In this document: positions 45,038 to 54,588 of the stretch, one piece after another
Numbering within the stretch: position 1 is the first letter of the stretch
Layout: each line of letters starts with the position of its first letter
Assembly (NCBI RefSeq): GCF_024609765.1
Contig: NZ_JANFDG010000011.1
Span: forward strand, 79,282 to 143,281
DNA length: 64,000 nt
Origin: Shinella pollutisoli
GTDB lineage: Bacteria; Pseudomonadota; Alphaproteobacteria; Rhizobiales; Rhizobiaceae
Reading direction: 5' to 3'
The notes under the pieces: model-generated
What the model was told of the DNA's origin: nothing
The model's input: the letters and a program-made list of their open reading frames with translations, nothing else
Database searches by the model: none
Position numbers and translations under genes: made by a program

Positions 45038-46192
45038 TCACGCGAGCACGATGCCGCCTTCGGCGATCGGACCCGTCTTCTCGAAGCGATCGAGGGCGAA
45101 GGGCTTCATCCGGCGGTCGATCCGGCCCCTGGCGATCGCTTGCGCCAGCAGCTTCCCGGCGGCCGGGGCGCCGGCGAAGCCGTAGGACCATCCGGCCGAG
45201 AACCAGAGGTCCTTCAGGTCCGGATGCTCGCCGAGGAGCGGGGCATAGTCGGACGAGGCATGGAACTGCCCGGCCCAGTGGCGCAGGATGCGGACCTCGC
45301 CGAGCTGGGGGAACATGTCCAGGTAGACTTTCGCCATCTGGGCCATCACGGGCACGTCGACCTTCAGCGACATGCGCGGCGTCTCGGGCACTTCCGTCCC
45401 GCCGACCACCTCGCCGCGCGCGGTCTGGTGGAAATAGGCGAGGCTGTCGATCAGGGCGATGGCGGGCTTGATGAGCGGCCGCGTGGGCTCCAGCGCCATG
45501 GCCTCGATGCGCATGCCGAAGCCGTTGAGCGGCACGGCGGCCATGGCGGCGATATCCGGGTTGTTCGGCCCGGCGCAGGCGACGATGCAATCCGCCTCGA
45601 TCCTGTGGTCGCCCACCAGCACCGCGCTCGCGCGCGTGCCCGTCCGTTCCACGCCGCTGATCGCCGTCCGGTAGCGAACGTCGACGCCGCTGCGCCGGCA
45701 GAAGGCCAGCAGGCCCTTCATCACCGCATGGTGCGGCGCGACGCCCCCTTCGGGCTGGTGCTGCACGGCGCGGACGCGGGACTTGTCGATCGCGGGAAGG
45801 AGATCGTCGATCTCGCGGCGCGACAGCATCCGGCTGTCGACCCCGAGGCTCTTCTGGACCTTCAGCCCCTCGAGCAGCATCGCCTCGCTTTTCTCGGTCT
45901 CCGAAACCACGGAATAGCCGCGTTGCGTGAACATGACGTTCTCGCCGAGGCGCTTCGACCAGGTCCGCCATTCGCCGACGGTCAGGACGAAGAGTTCCGT
46001 CCAGGCCACGGAGGCGAAGCCCGGCCGGATGAGCGTGCCGTTGCGGCCGGAAGCCCCGCCCTGCCAGTAGCCGGCATCGAGGACGAGGATATCCCGCTGC
46101 CCCTGCTCGACCAGATTGAAGGCGACCGAGAGGCCCTGCACGCCGCCGCCGACGATGACGACGGATGCACGTCTGGGAAGGGGCTTGTTCAT
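45038..46192 (-). CDS. FAD-dependent oxidase, sarcosine-oxidase-beta / opine-oxidase-B-like
   Basis: A 384-residue DAO-type flavoprotein. N-terminal FAD motif VVIVGGGVQGLSVAFNLVEQGQRDILVLDAG; C-terminal WFSAGWSYGFAGAPAAGKLLAQAI. It is translationally coupled (four-base overlap) to the alpha-like subunit gene upstream, matching the organisation of opine oxidases (OoxA/OoxB), hydrogen cyanide synthase and heterotetrameric sarcosine oxidase. It likely carries out the amine oxidation step. Confidence 0.88.
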   Translation of the reverse strand: MNKPLPRRASVVIVGGGVQGLSVAFNLVEQGQRDILVLDAGYWQGGASGRNGTLIRPGFASVAWTELFVLTVGEWRTWSKRLGENVMFTQRGYSVVSETEKSEAMLLEGLKVQKSLGVDSRMLSRREIDDLLPAIDKSRVRAVQHQPEGGVAPHHAVMKGLLAFCRRSGVDVRYRTAISGVERTGTRASAVLVGDHRIEADCIVACAGPNNPDIAAMAAVPLNGFGMRIEAMALEPTRPLIKPAIALIDSLAYFHQTARGEVVGGTEVPETPRMSLKVDVPVMAQMAKVYLDMFPQLGEVRILRHWAGQFHASSDYAPLLGEHPDLKDLWFSAGWSYGFAGAPAAGKLLAQAIARGRIDRRMKPFALDRFEKTGPIAEGGIVLA

Positions 46193-47655
46193 CGGTCGGG
46201 CTCCACGAGCGCGGCAAGGCCTGCCGCCTGCGCCACCGTTATCGAGCGCCGGGGAGGCCGATGGGTGGGGCGGGCGAACGCCTCCGGCTCGACGCCGATG
46301 CGGGCGGCGAGCAGCGCCAGCATGTGCTCCCAGCAGGGGAAGCCCTGGCACGTTCCCATGCCGCAGGAGGTCAGGCGCTTCAGCACCTCGGGGTCCGTCT
46401 CGCCCTCGTCGATGTGGCAGTAGAGCTCGCCGGCCGTCACATCCATGCAGGGGCAGATCAGGGTGCCGGGATGAACGTGCCTGCGGGCATGAATGCGCTC
46501 GTCGCCGAGCGCCGCCGCCCCGATGATAGACATCGTCTCCGGAAGCGGGCGCGCGAGCACCTGGAACATCCCCTCGCCCGAGGCCTGGAAGCCGAGGCTC
46601 GGATCGATCCGCCACGGTCCGGCATGGACGACGGCGTCGCATCGGATCTCCGTGCCGGTGCGAATGGCCGTCACCCGGCTGCGTCCCCTGATCTCCACGA
46701 GCTCCTCGATCGGCCCGCGGTGAACCACGTCCACGCCGAGGGAAACGAGCCTGTCCGCAAGGTCCTTCTCCGCTCCCGTCCCCACGACCGCGACGCGCCC
46801 TCCCGGCATGACGCGATGGACGGCGGCGAGCTGGAGGGCGGAATGGGCATCGAGCACGCCGGGCAGCTGGTTGCCTCGGACCAGCGGCGGGATCGAACGC
46901 CGCCCGGTCGCAAGGACGGCCGCCCGGGGATCGAACGCGACCGCGCCCCGCCGATTGTCGTGCGGTGCCCCGACCATGAGTGCGCCGTCGCGGTAGACGC
47001 CGAAAAGCTCCATTCCCGCAAACAGCCGGACCCGCGGGTCGAGCGGCTCGACGGCCACGCCGGCGGCGCCCGCGAAACGGGCAGGGCGGTCCCCTCTCGT
47101 GACGAGCGCGACCGTCTCGCCGAGCCCGGCCCGGCGGTTCGCCTCGGAAATCCCGGCAGGCCCGCCGCCGACGACGAGGCAATCCACCGCCATGCGTTCC
47201 CCGGGGACAAGCGACGCCCGGGCGGCGACGTCGGCAGGACGCGCCACCCCGGCGAGGTTCGCCATCGCCCTTTCGGCAAGGCGATAGGCAGGCCCGCCCT
47301 TCGGCATCCAGGCGCCGTGCTCGAAGCCGCCGTAGACGAGCTTCGGCGGCAGGACCTGGGCGAGCCTCAGAAGATCGAAACGCGGCGACGGCCAGGTGTT
47401 CTGCATTTCGACGACGAGGCCGTCCTCCGCCCGGACCTGGTCGAGGCGCACGTTCGGGCGTCCGTCCACGCGGGCAAGCACGCCCGCCGGATAGGCGCCG
47501 CTGTAGCCGAGAGGCCGGTGGATCTTGCGCGACCGCGCGAGCGTGGTGATGCCGGCGCGCCAAAGGGCGGCCGCCACGCTGTCGCCCTGCCGCGCCCTGA
47601 TCGGCGCGCCGTTCCAGAGGAACGTCACCTCGGCCTGCCGGTCGTCGTCGCTCAT
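46189..47655 (-). CDS. pyridine-nucleotide/FAD oxidoreductase, sarcosine-oxidase-alpha / opine-oxidase-A-like
   Basis: A 488-residue protein. The N-terminal SoxA-type domain has WNGAPIRARQGDSVAAALWRAGI and RSRKIHRPLGYSGAYPAGVLARVDG; the cysteines of a 2Fe-2S site are absent there. A two-dinucleotide-binding fold follows (VDCLVVGGGPAGISEANRRAGLG; VAVVGTGAEKDLADRL). The C-terminus has a BFD-like 2Fe-2S domain, ICPCMDV...CGMGTCQGFPCW. It resembles OoxA, HcnB and short SoxA, and lacks the folate (GcvT) domain of full SoxA. It pairs with the beta-like subunit. Confidence 0.87.
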   Translation of the reverse strand: MSDDDRQAEVTFLWNGAPIRARQGDSVAAALWRAGITTLARSRKIHRPLGYSGAYPAGVLARVDGRPNVRLDQVRAEDGLVVEMQNTWPSPRFDLLRLAQVLPPKLVYGGFEHGAWMPKGGPAYRLAERAMANLAGVARPADVAARASLVPGERMAVDCLVVGGGPAGISEANRRAGLGETVALVTRGDRPARFAGAAGVAVEPLDPRVRLFAGMELFGVYRDGALMVGAPHDNRRGAVAFDPRAAVLATGRRSIPPLVRGNQLPGVLDAHSALQLAAVHRVMPGGRVAVVGTGAEKDLADRLVSLGVDVVHRGPIEELVEIRGRSRVTAIRTGTEIRCDAVVHAGPWRIDPSLGFQASGEGMFQVLARPLPETMSIIGAAALGDERIHARRHVHPGTLICPCMDVTAGELYCHIDEGETDPEVLKRLTSCGMGTCQGFPCWEHMLALLAARIGVEPEAFARPTHRPPRRSITVAQAAGLAALVEPDR

Positions 47656-47675
47656 GATCCCCTCCCCTTGCCTCC

Positions 47676-48782
47676 TCACGCGCCGATGACGACGATGTCG
47701 TCGACGGTCCACGCCATGCCGATCCGGTCGCCGGCGTTCATGCCGGCGACGGACGCGACGTCCCGGCTGCGCAGGTTGACCTTGCCGCCATCGTTCATCC
47801 GCACGACGAGCCGGTACTCGACCCCGAGATAGATCTTGTCTTCGATCACCCCGACGCCCGCATTCTCCGTTTCGGAGCCGGCCGCGACCGCATGGATCCG
47901 CTCCGGCCGGAGCACCACGCAAGCCTTGCGCACCTTGGCGAGCGCTTCGGACCGCGGATCGCCCGGCGGCAGGCTGGCCGTCCAGCCGTCGCCTTCCACG
48001 ACGGTCCCCTCGCCCGTCGAGCGGACCGCGCCGCGCAGGAGGTTAGCCTCGCCGATGAAGTCGGCGACGAATTCGGACCGCGGCTGAAGGTAGAGCTCGT
48101 GCGGCGTGCCGATCTGCTCGAGGCGCCCGTCCTTGAAGATGGCGATGCGATCGCTCATGACCAGCGCCTCCTCCTGGTCGTGCGTGACCGAGACCACGGT
48201 CGCGCCGACCTGCCGCGTGATGTGCATGATCTCGATCTGCATCTGCCCGCGCAGCTTCTTGTCGAGCGCGGCCATGGGCTCGTCCAGGAGCACGATGTCC
48301 GGCCTGAACACGAGGGCTCGCGCCAGCGCGACGCGTTGCTGCTGGCCGCCGGACATCTCCTTCGGATAGCGCTTCGCGCAATGCGCCAGGCCGACGATCT
48401 CAAGCATCTCCATGCCGCGCGTCTCGCGCTCGGCCCGCCTGATGCCGCGCGTTTCCAGCGGATAGCCGATGTTCTCCAGCACCGTCATGTGCGGGAAGAG
48501 GGCATAGTCCTGGAACATCATCCCGATGTTGCGCTTCTGCGGCGGAACCCCGGTCATGTCCCGGCCGTCGATCAGCAGGCGTCCGGCCGTCGGCCGGATG
48601 AAGCCGGCGATGGCGCGCAAGAGGGTCGTCTTGCCGGACCCCGAGGGGCCGAGCAAGGTCAGGAACTCTCCCTTGCGAAGTTCGATGGACACGTCGTCGA
48701 GAGCCTTGACGACCCCGTAGGACTTCGAAACCCCTTCGAGTCTCATGGCCGTGCCCGCGGGGTTCTGAAGGACGGCGCTCAT
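47676..48782 (-). CDS. polyamine-type ABC transporter ATPase (PotA family)
   Basis: A 368-residue ATPase with Walker A GPSGSGKTT, Q-loop MMFQDYALFPHMTV, signature MSGGQQQRVALARA, Walker B IVLLDEPMAALD and switch His in VTHDQEEA, then a TOBE domain. ATG overlaps the stop of the upstream permease by four bases. It serves the third polyamine-type transporter of the window. Confidence 0.92.
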   Translation of the reverse strand: MSAVLQNPAGTAMRLEGVSKSYGVVKALDDVSIELRKGEFLTLLGPSGSGKTTLLRAIAGFIRPTAGRLLIDGRDMTGVPPQKRNIGMMFQDYALFPHMTVLENIGYPLETRGIRRAERETRGMEMLEIVGLAHCAKRYPKEMSGGQQQRVALARALVFRPDIVLLDEPMAALDKKLRGQMQIEIMHITRQVGATVVSVTHDQEEALVMSDRIAIFKDGRLEQIGTPHELYLQPRSEFVADFIGEANLLRGAVRSTGEGTVVEGDGWTASLPPGDPRSEALAKVRKACVVLRPERIHAVAAGSETENAGVGVIEDKIYLGVEYRLVVRMNDGGKVNLRSRDVASVAGMNAGDRIGMAWTVDDIVVIGA

Positions 48783-49558
48783 GATCTGGCTTCCCTGATT
48801 TTATACGAGAGCAGGACGCCCAGCGCCGACAGCACGATGAGGATCGCGGCGACGGCGGCCGTGGCGGGGTCGAGGTTGGTGCGCACCTGGTTCCAGATCA
48901 TGATCGGAACCGTGCGGGTGCGGACATCGGCGAGAAACAGCGCGATGACGACCTCGTCCCAGGAGGTGATGAAGGCGAAGACGGCGCCCGACAGGACGCC
49001 GGGCATGATGAGCGGCAGCGTCACCCGCCGGAAGGTGAACCAGCGGCTCGCGCCGAGGCCGAGGCTGGCGGGGGCGAGCGACGGGTTCACCATGCGCGCG
49101 CTCGCAAGGACCGAGACGACGACGAAGGGAATGGCAAGGACCGTGTGGGCGAGGACCAGCCCGAGCCGGGTCGCGACGAGCCCCCACCCCGAGAACACCA
49201 TGTACATCCCCACCGCGAGCACGATGACGGGCGTGACCATGGGGCTGAGGAGAAGGCCCATGACCAGCGTCTTGCCGGGAAAACGGTGCGCGTGCAGCGC
49301 AAGTGCCGCCGCCGTCCCGATCACGGTGGCAAGGATCGCCGCGGCAAGCGCGACGACGAGGCTGTTGACCAGCGCCGCCCGCCAATCCGCCGCACCGATG
49401 ACCTTTCCGTACCATTCGAAGGTGAAGCCGACCGGAGGGAACTCCAGCGTCGACGTCGTCGTGAACGACATCGGCACGGTGATCAATGTCGGCAACAGCA
49501 GGAACACGGCCGTCAGGCCGACCACGACCCAGAAGAGAACGCGCCTCAGCCTGTCCAT
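48779..49558 (-). CDS. ABC transporter permease (PotC/PotI family)
   Basis: A 259-residue permease. The start MDRLRRVLFWVVVGLTAVFLLLPTLITVPMSFTTTSTLEFPP follows GGGGAGG and was preferred to a frame opening at 49585. The EAA loop reads ASLGLGASRWFTFRRVTLPLIMPGVLSG. Six hydrophobic helices. Confidence 0.91.
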   Translation of the reverse strand: MDRLRRVLFWVVVGLTAVFLLLPTLITVPMSFTTTSTLEFPPVGFTFEWYGKVIGAADWRAALVNSLVVALAAAILATVIGTAAALALHAHRFPGKTLVMGLLLSPMVTPVIVLAVGMYMVFSGWGLVATRLGLVLAHTVLAIPFVVVSVLASARMVNPSLAPASLGLGASRWFTFRRVTLPLIMPGVLSGAVFAFITSWDEVVIALFLADVRTRTVPIMIWNQVRTNLDPATAAVAAILIVLSALGVLLSYKIREARS

Positions 49559-49559
49559 G

Positions 49560-50447
49560 TCACGCCTCCCCTTTCCGGCGGTCACGCATCTGAAGGGCGG
49601 CCCGTGCGGCCCCGAACAAGCCGAAGGCCATGGCCGTCAGGACCATGAGGACGACCGCGAGCGCGGCTCCCAACCCGAAATTGAGCTGCTCGTTGAACTG
49701 GCCGGCGATCATCTGCGCGATCATCATGTCGCGCGGGCTGCCGAGCAGCGCCGGCGTTATGTAGAAGCCGAGCGCCAGCGTGAACGCGAGGATCGCGGAG
49801 GCCATGACGCCGGGCAGGGACAGCGGGAAATAGACCCGCGCAAATCCCCTGAGCCAGCTCGCGCCGCAGATCGACGACGCTTCCATGAGGCGCAGGTCGA
49901 TCTTCTTCATCACCGTGTAGAGCGGCAGGACCGCGTAGGGCAACAGGATATGCACCATGCCGATGATCACGCCCAGCGGCGTGCGGATGAGACGGATCGG
50001 CCTGTCGATCAGGCCGGCGGCGATCAGGAAATCGTTGATCAGGCCGGTGTTCTGAAGCAGCACGATCCAGGAGAAGCTGCGCAGCAGAAGGCTCACCCAG
50101 AACGGGATGAGCAAGGCGACCGTGAGAACGAGCAATGCCGCCCGCCCGCCGTGCGCCATGGCATAGGCATAGGGATAGGCGATGGCCACCGTGACCACGG
50201 TCACGATGAGCGACACCCGGAACGTCTCGCCGATAACCCTGAGGAAGACCGGCGTGGTGAAGATCTGCCGGTAGTGTTCCGCGCTGCCGTCCGGCAGCGA
50301 GATCGCCACGAGCTTCAGCAGCGGAAACACGAAGAAGAACGCGAGGAACAGGATCGCGGGCGCGATCAGCCAGAACGCCGACGGCGGTCGGAAGCGTCCC
50401 ATCGCCTTCGCCGGCATGCTGCGATCATGAAGTGATACGGTCATCAT
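49560..50447 (-). CDS. ABC transporter permease (PotB/PotH family)
   Basis: A 295-residue permease, starting MMTVSLHDRSMPAKAM; helices from FWLIAPAILFLAFFFVFPLLKLVAIS on. The EAA loop is LMEASSICGASWLRGFARVYFPLSLPGVMAS. Directly adjacent to the second permease gene (one-base gap to its ATG) and 66 bases after the binding protein gene. Confidence 0.91.
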   Translation of the reverse strand: MMTVSLHDRSMPAKAMGRFRPPSAFWLIAPAILFLAFFFVFPLLKLVAISLPDGSAEHYRQIFTTPVFLRVIGETFRVSLIVTVVTVAIAYPYAYAMAHGGRAALLVLTVALLIPFWVSLLLRSFSWIVLLQNTGLINDFLIAAGLIDRPIRLIRTPLGVIIGMVHILLPYAVLPLYTVMKKIDLRLMEASSICGASWLRGFARVYFPLSLPGVMASAILAFTLALGFYITPALLGSPRDMMIAQMIAGQFNEQLNFGLGAALAVVLMVLTAMAFGLFGAARAALQMRDRRKGEA

Positions 50448-50513
50448 GTTTCCGAACAGGGAATTGGGCAGGGACCCGCCCGGCAGGCCGGGCGGGCCGC
50501 TCGCCGGAAGATC

Positions 50514-51524
50514 TTACTGGAGAAGCCACTCCTGGAAGCGCAGGTCGACGTCCGCGCCGTTTTCAGCCCACCACTCCGCGTTCATCAGGACGCGCGTGTC
50601 GAGATGGTCGGTCGGCAGGTTGCCCTTGAACTTGCCGTCCACGGAGGCAAGGGCATTCTTGTTGGACGGGCCGTAGGGCATGTACTTGGTGAACTCGATC
50701 TGCTGGGCCGGCTCGGTGAAGAAGTCGATCGCCTTCATCGCCGCTTGCCTGTTCTTCGTGCCCTTGGGAACCACCCAGTACCCCGTCTGCGAGGTCCAGT
50801 TCGTCCAGTCGACCTTGATGCCCTTCTCGGCAACGTTCAGGGCGCGCCCGATCCAGACGAGGGCCATGCCCGCCTCGCCGCTCGAAAGAAGCTGCTCGGA
50901 CTGCGAGCCGCTTTCCCACCACACGATGTCGGCCTTTATGGTATCGAGCTTCTTCAGCGCCCGCTCCACGTCGATCGGGTAGAGGTCTTCGGGCTTCACG
51001 CCGTCGGCGATCAGGGCCGTCTCGAAGATGCCCGACGCGGCATATTTCCAGACCGCGCGCGATCCGGGGAACTTCGCGGTGTCGAAGAAGTCGGCAAAGC
51101 CCTGCGGCGCCTCGCCGCCGAATTCGTCGGCATTGTAGGCGAGCACCGTGCCCTCGATGTCCGAAGCCACGCGGTAGGTTCCCGCCGCGCCCTCGATGAA
51201 CTTCGACCTGTCGACGATCGAATAGTCGATCGGCTCCAGCCATTGCGCGTCGGCTTCAAGGCCGAAGCTGTCGTCGGTCAGCACCAGATCGAGCGTGACG
51301 TTTCCGGTCTCGACCATGGCCTTGAGCTTCGCATTGCTGGAAGCGCTGTCCTCGACGATCTCGATATCCGGGTTCTCTGCCATGAAGGGCTGGAAGTAGG
51401 ATTTCGACTGGGCTTCCTGGTAGGCCCCGCCGTAGCTCGAAATCGTCAGCGTGGTGTCCGCGGCGTTGACGGCCGTGCCGGCCAGAAGCGTCGCAACGAC
51501 TGCAATTACAAAGGTCTTGCGCAT
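50514..51524 (-). CDS. ABC transporter periplasmic binding protein (PotD/PotF-like)
   Basis: A 336-residue secreted protein. The ATG with GGGGA upstream gives signal peptide MRKTFVIAVVATLLAGTAVNAAD, then TTLTISSYGGAYQEAQSKSYFQPFMAENPDIEI, a pattern of the polyamine/opine/iron-type SBP_bac_8 family. Open frame extends upstream without a signal. Ligand probably an amine, opine or amino-acid derivative that the oxidases of the same operon handle. Confidence 0.88.
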   Translation of the reverse strand: MRKTFVIAVVATLLAGTAVNAADTTLTISSYGGAYQEAQSKSYFQPFMAENPDIEIVEDSASSNAKLKAMVETGNVTLDLVLTDDSFGLEADAQWLEPIDYSIVDRSKFIEGAAGTYRVASDIEGTVLAYNADEFGGEAPQGFADFFDTAKFPGSRAVWKYAASGIFETALIADGVKPEDLYPIDVERALKKLDTIKADIVWWESGSQSEQLLSSGEAGMALVWIGRALNVAEKGIKVDWTNWTSQTGYWVVPKGTKNRQAAMKAIDFFTEPAQQIEFTKYMPYGPSNKNALASVDGKFKGNLPTDHLDTRVLMNAEWWAENGADVDLRFQEWLLQ

Positions 51525-51576
51525 TTGGTTCCCCATCCTTTTGCTTTGGAGCTGGTCAATTCTTCGTTGTCGGCGG

Positions 51577-51936
51577 TCAGGCTTCGACAGCCGCCTGGAC
51601 GGCGATCTCGACGAGGATGTTCTCGGCCGCCAGGTTCGCCTCGACCGTGGCCCTTGCCGGCAGCGCATCCTCGGGCACCCACTCTTCCCAGACCGTGTTC
51701 ATCGCCGCGAAATCCGCCACGACATGTTTCAGCCAGACCTGCGCGAAAAGGATCTTCGACTTGTCGGTCCCGGCCTTTTCGAGAAGCGCGTCGATGCGCG
51801 ACAGGACCTGGGCGGTCTGGCCGGCGACATCCTGGCTGCGATCCGCCGGAACCTGGCCGGTGACGTAGGCGATCCCGTTGTGGACCAGGACATGGCTCAG
51901 ACGCTTGCCGTTCGGCTCGAAACGTTGGATCGACAT
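51577..51936 (-). CDS. RidA-family (YjgF/YER057c/UK114) protein
   Basis: A 119-residue RidA-like protein. LVHNGIAYVTGQVPAD, the VWLKHVVADFAAMNTVWEEWV helix and PARATVEANLAAENILVEIAVQAA include the conserved catalytic Arg. RidA proteins hydrolyse reactive enamine or imine intermediates made by amino-acid oxidases or PLP enzymes. AAGGAGG precedes the ATG. Presence beside two flavin oxidases strongly suggests imine products in this pathway. Confidence 0.93.
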   Translation of the reverse strand: MSIQRFEPNGKRLSHVLVHNGIAYVTGQVPADRSQDVAGQTAQVLSRIDALLEKAGTDKSKILFAQVWLKHVVADFAAMNTVWEEWVPEDALPARATVEANLAAENILVEIAVQAAVEA

Positions 51937-51957
51937 TCTTCCTCCTTGAAGCGGTTT

Positions 51958-52809
51958 CTATGTTTGATGGCTTTTCATCGCGCCGGACGGCTTCAGCCCC
52001 TTCGCGGCGCTCGAGATCGCCCGCGCCGTATTGACGAGCTGCGGCGCAAGGTCCGAGAGCACCTGTTCGGGCCGCCAGCGGCTGAAGGGCACGGAAATGT
52101 TGATCGCGGCGAGCGGCTGCCCGTCGGCATTGACGACACAGGCGCCGACGGCGATATCGCCGACGTAGATTTCCTCGGTGATCAGGGCGAACCCGTCGGT
52201 CCGCGCCCGCACGAGCAGCGCCAGCAGCTCCGCCGGGTCCGTCACCGTGTGCGCCGTGTACGCCACCCGGCTGGATCGCTCGATATAGGACGCCGCGGCC
52301 TCGGTCGGCAGGGCGGACAGGTAGGCGCGCCCGGCTGCGGTGCAGTACATGGGAAGGCGCTGGCCGATCGGGACATGGATCGGCATTTCCTTGTGGCTGG
52401 TAAAGCGGGCCACATAGACCATGTCCGTGCCCCAGGGCTCCAGCAGGTTGCAGCTCTCGCCCGTCTGGCGGTTGAGCTGCTGGATGAAGGGATTGGCCCG
52501 TTCGATCAGTTCGGCCGTCTGGAGATAGCCGGTGCCGATCTCCAGCGACTTGACCGTCAGGCGGTATCGCTTGGAGCCGCCGTCGCGGGCAAGGTAGCCC
52601 ATCGCTTCCAGCGTGAACACGGAGCGCTGGATCGTGCTCTTGTTCAAGCCGGTGGCGTCCGCCAGCTCGAGGAGGTTCATGGCGGGTCTGGAAGGCCCGA
52701 ACGCCGTCAGGACCGAGAGGCCCTTGGCAAGAGCGGTGACATAGAGAGGTGAGTCTTCGACTTTTGTCATCGTACCGGATCGCGGGAGGTTGAAGGGAAC
52801 CGCAGTCAT
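51958..52809 (-). CDS. IclR-family transcriptional regulator
   Basis: A 283-residue regulator: winged helix (about 35-90, LVTAFGPSRPAMNLLELADATGLNKSTIQRSVFTLEAMGYL-like) and an IclR ligand domain (about 100-265, with VPIGQRLPMYCTAAGRAYLSALP and GDIAVGACVVNADGQPLAAINISVP). The ATG at 52809 has AGGAGG nine bases upstream; ATG at 52770 gives the usual family length but has no site. It lies within the operon it probably controls. Confidence 0.87.
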   Translation of the reverse strand: MTAVPFNLPRSGTMTKVEDSPLYVTALAKGLSVLTAFGPSRPAMNLLELADATGLNKSTIQRSVFTLEAMGYLARDGGSKRYRLTVKSLEIGTGYLQTAELIERANPFIQQLNRQTGESCNLLEPWGTDMVYVARFTSHKEMPIHVPIGQRLPMYCTAAGRAYLSALPTEAAASYIERSSRVAYTAHTVTDPAELLALLVRARTDGFALITEEIYVGDIAVGACVVNADGQPLAAINISVPFSRWRPEQVLSDLAPQLVNTARAISSAAKGLKPSGAMKSHQT

Positions 52810-52917
52810 ACCACTCCCCCTCCTGCTGTCACGCCGCCATGCCGGTTCGGCGACGGGCACGGCACGCGGCCGGGCATCGATTGCGGGTCTCTTGCGGGCG
52901 TGCGGTCGTCCATGGCG

Positions 52918-54273
52918 TCACCCTGCCCTGCGGGCTTCGCGGGCGTCCCTGGCATGCAGCCAGCGATACGCCATCCACTGCCCCAGCCGGATGAAGGAGG
53001 CGAAGGGGTAGCGCTCCGGCTCGCGCGCGAGGAACGCGGCGCCCGTCTCGAACGGCCGGCCGGCCGCCATCAGCGCGAGCTTCGTGCCGAGATGGATGGA
53101 GAAGGAAACGCCGCTACCGGCATAGCCGCCCGCGGTGAACACATCGCCCATCGCCGGCACCCTGTAACAGAAGGGAAGAGAGTTCCGCGTGACCGCGACC
53201 CAGCCGCCCCACCAGTGATCCACGGAAATTCCGGCGAGCGCGGGAAACTTGCGCGTCATGGCGTCGTAGAGATACTGCCGGTGACGGGGCGCGGCGGCGT
53301 CGCTGCCGGAAATGGCGCTCCGCCCGCCGAAAAGCATCCGGTCGTCGGGCAGCCGACGATAGTAGAAGAGCAGCCCGCGGGTATCGAACATGCATTTTCC
53401 CGACGGAAGGCTCGCCTCCACCTGCGCCTGGCTCATCGGCGCCGTGACGATGATCTGGGAATGAACGGGCAGGATCCGCGCGGCGAGGCGCGGATGGAGG
53501 CGCGAGGACGTATATCCGTTGGTCGCCACGATGACGCGCCTTGCCCGGACGGTCCCCGCCGGCGTCACGAGACGATGCGTATCGCCCTCGCGCATCCAGT
53601 CCGTGGCGGGCGAATTGGTGTGGATCCGGGCACCGTGGCTGCGCGCCATGCGGTGAAGGCCGCGCGCCAGCTCCAGCGGGTTCAGCGAGAAGCCGTCGGG
53701 CAGGTAGAGCGCGCCGTGGCTTTCCGGCCCTTCGTGGACGCCGTGCAGGCCGCCGGCATCGACGTATCGCGCCGGATAGCCGAGAACCTCGTTGTAAAGC
53801 TCTTCCTCTCGGCGGAGCGCGCCGGCGTGGGCGCCGAAGGCCGCCACTTTGTAGACGCCGTCGGGCTGCTTGTCGCAGGCGATCCCGCCCGTGGAGATCA
53901 GGTCGCGGACCGTATCGAGACCCTGCCTCAGCTCGTCGAAATAGGCCCGCGCGGTATCCCGCCCGTAGGTCTTGACGAGGCTCGACCACGGAACGCGGCC
54001 GCCGGAGATGCGGGCGAAGCTTCCATTGCGGCCGCTGCATCCCCACGCGGAAGACCGGGCCTCCAGCACGGTCGCCTTGATGCCATGATCCCGGCCGAGC
54101 GCCAGCGCCGCCGACAGGCCCGTATATCCACCGCCGATGATCGCGACGTCGACGCTCAAGTCCCCGGCGACCGGACCGTCGTCGGCCGGCGCCTCGTTGC
54201 CGACCTTGAGCCAGTAGGAATCCGGATCGGGCTGGCTGCGATCCGGAAAAGGATGGACAAGCGGGTCGTACAT
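52918..54273 (-). CDS. FAD-dependent oxidoreductase of the DAO family (PuuB/OrdL-like)
   Basis: A 451-residue flavoprotein. N-terminus MYDPLVHPFPDRSQPDPDSYWLKVG matches gamma-glutamylputrescine oxidase-like enzymes (PuuB/OrdL). FAD motif DVAIIGGGYTGLSAALALGRDHGIKATVLEA; then CSGRNGSFA. C-terminal GDVFTAGGYAGSGVSFSIHLGTKLAL. A TTG precedes the ATG in frame; the ATG was used. First gene of the amine or opine operon. It would oxidise a secondary or gamma-glutamylated amine. Confidence 0.88.
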   Translation of the reverse strand: MYDPLVHPFPDRSQPDPDSYWLKVGNEAPADDGPVAGDLSVDVAIIGGGYTGLSAALALGRDHGIKATVLEARSSAWGCSGRNGSFARISGGRVPWSSLVKTYGRDTARAYFDELRQGLDTVRDLISTGGIACDKQPDGVYKVAAFGAHAGALRREEELYNEVLGYPARYVDAGGLHGVHEGPESHGALYLPDGFSLNPLELARGLHRMARSHGARIHTNSPATDWMREGDTHRLVTPAGTVRARRVIVATNGYTSSRLHPRLAARILPVHSQIIVTAPMSQAQVEASLPSGKCMFDTRGLLFYYRRLPDDRMLFGGRSAISGSDAAAPRHRQYLYDAMTRKFPALAGISVDHWWGGWVAVTRNSLPFCYRVPAMGDVFTAGGYAGSGVSFSIHLGTKLALMAAGRPFETGAAFLAREPERYPFASFIRLGQWMAYRWLHARDAREARRAG

Positions 54274-54588
54274 CAATTACTTTCTATCGCTATGCGATTT
54301 TATAATATCGTTTTTTATAGAAGATCATAGTGATATCGCCATGTCAAGATCGTTTCCTATAGGCTGGATCAAATTGGAAAAAGCCGGCCAGGGCGCACAG
54401 ACACCGACGCGTGAGATGGGGTGGCGGTATCCGATCGAGTTAGCCGGAAACCGATCCGGTTGAACGAGGCCGAGGAGGATCGTCGATTATCTACGGCAGA
54501 CGCCGCGTGTCCCATCAGGTCGCCGCTAACGACGCAATCAAAAGTGGAATCCCGGAAGATCGAGAACGACCGTCCGCTTGATGGTGGC
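54274..54588. promoter_or_regulatory. AT-rich promoter region upstream of the DAO-led operon, then non-coding to the DJ-1 gene
   Basis: The 315-base gap is very AT-rich from 54274 to about 54360. On the minus strand a perfect TTGACA (54342-54347) lies upstream of TTCTATAAA-like sequence, a plausible sigma-70 promoter with a long spacer. Short dyads CGATATCA/TGATATCG and CGAT-N8-ATCG nearby could be the IclR regulator's operator. The remainder (about 54370-54588) shows no gene. Confidence 0.45.
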
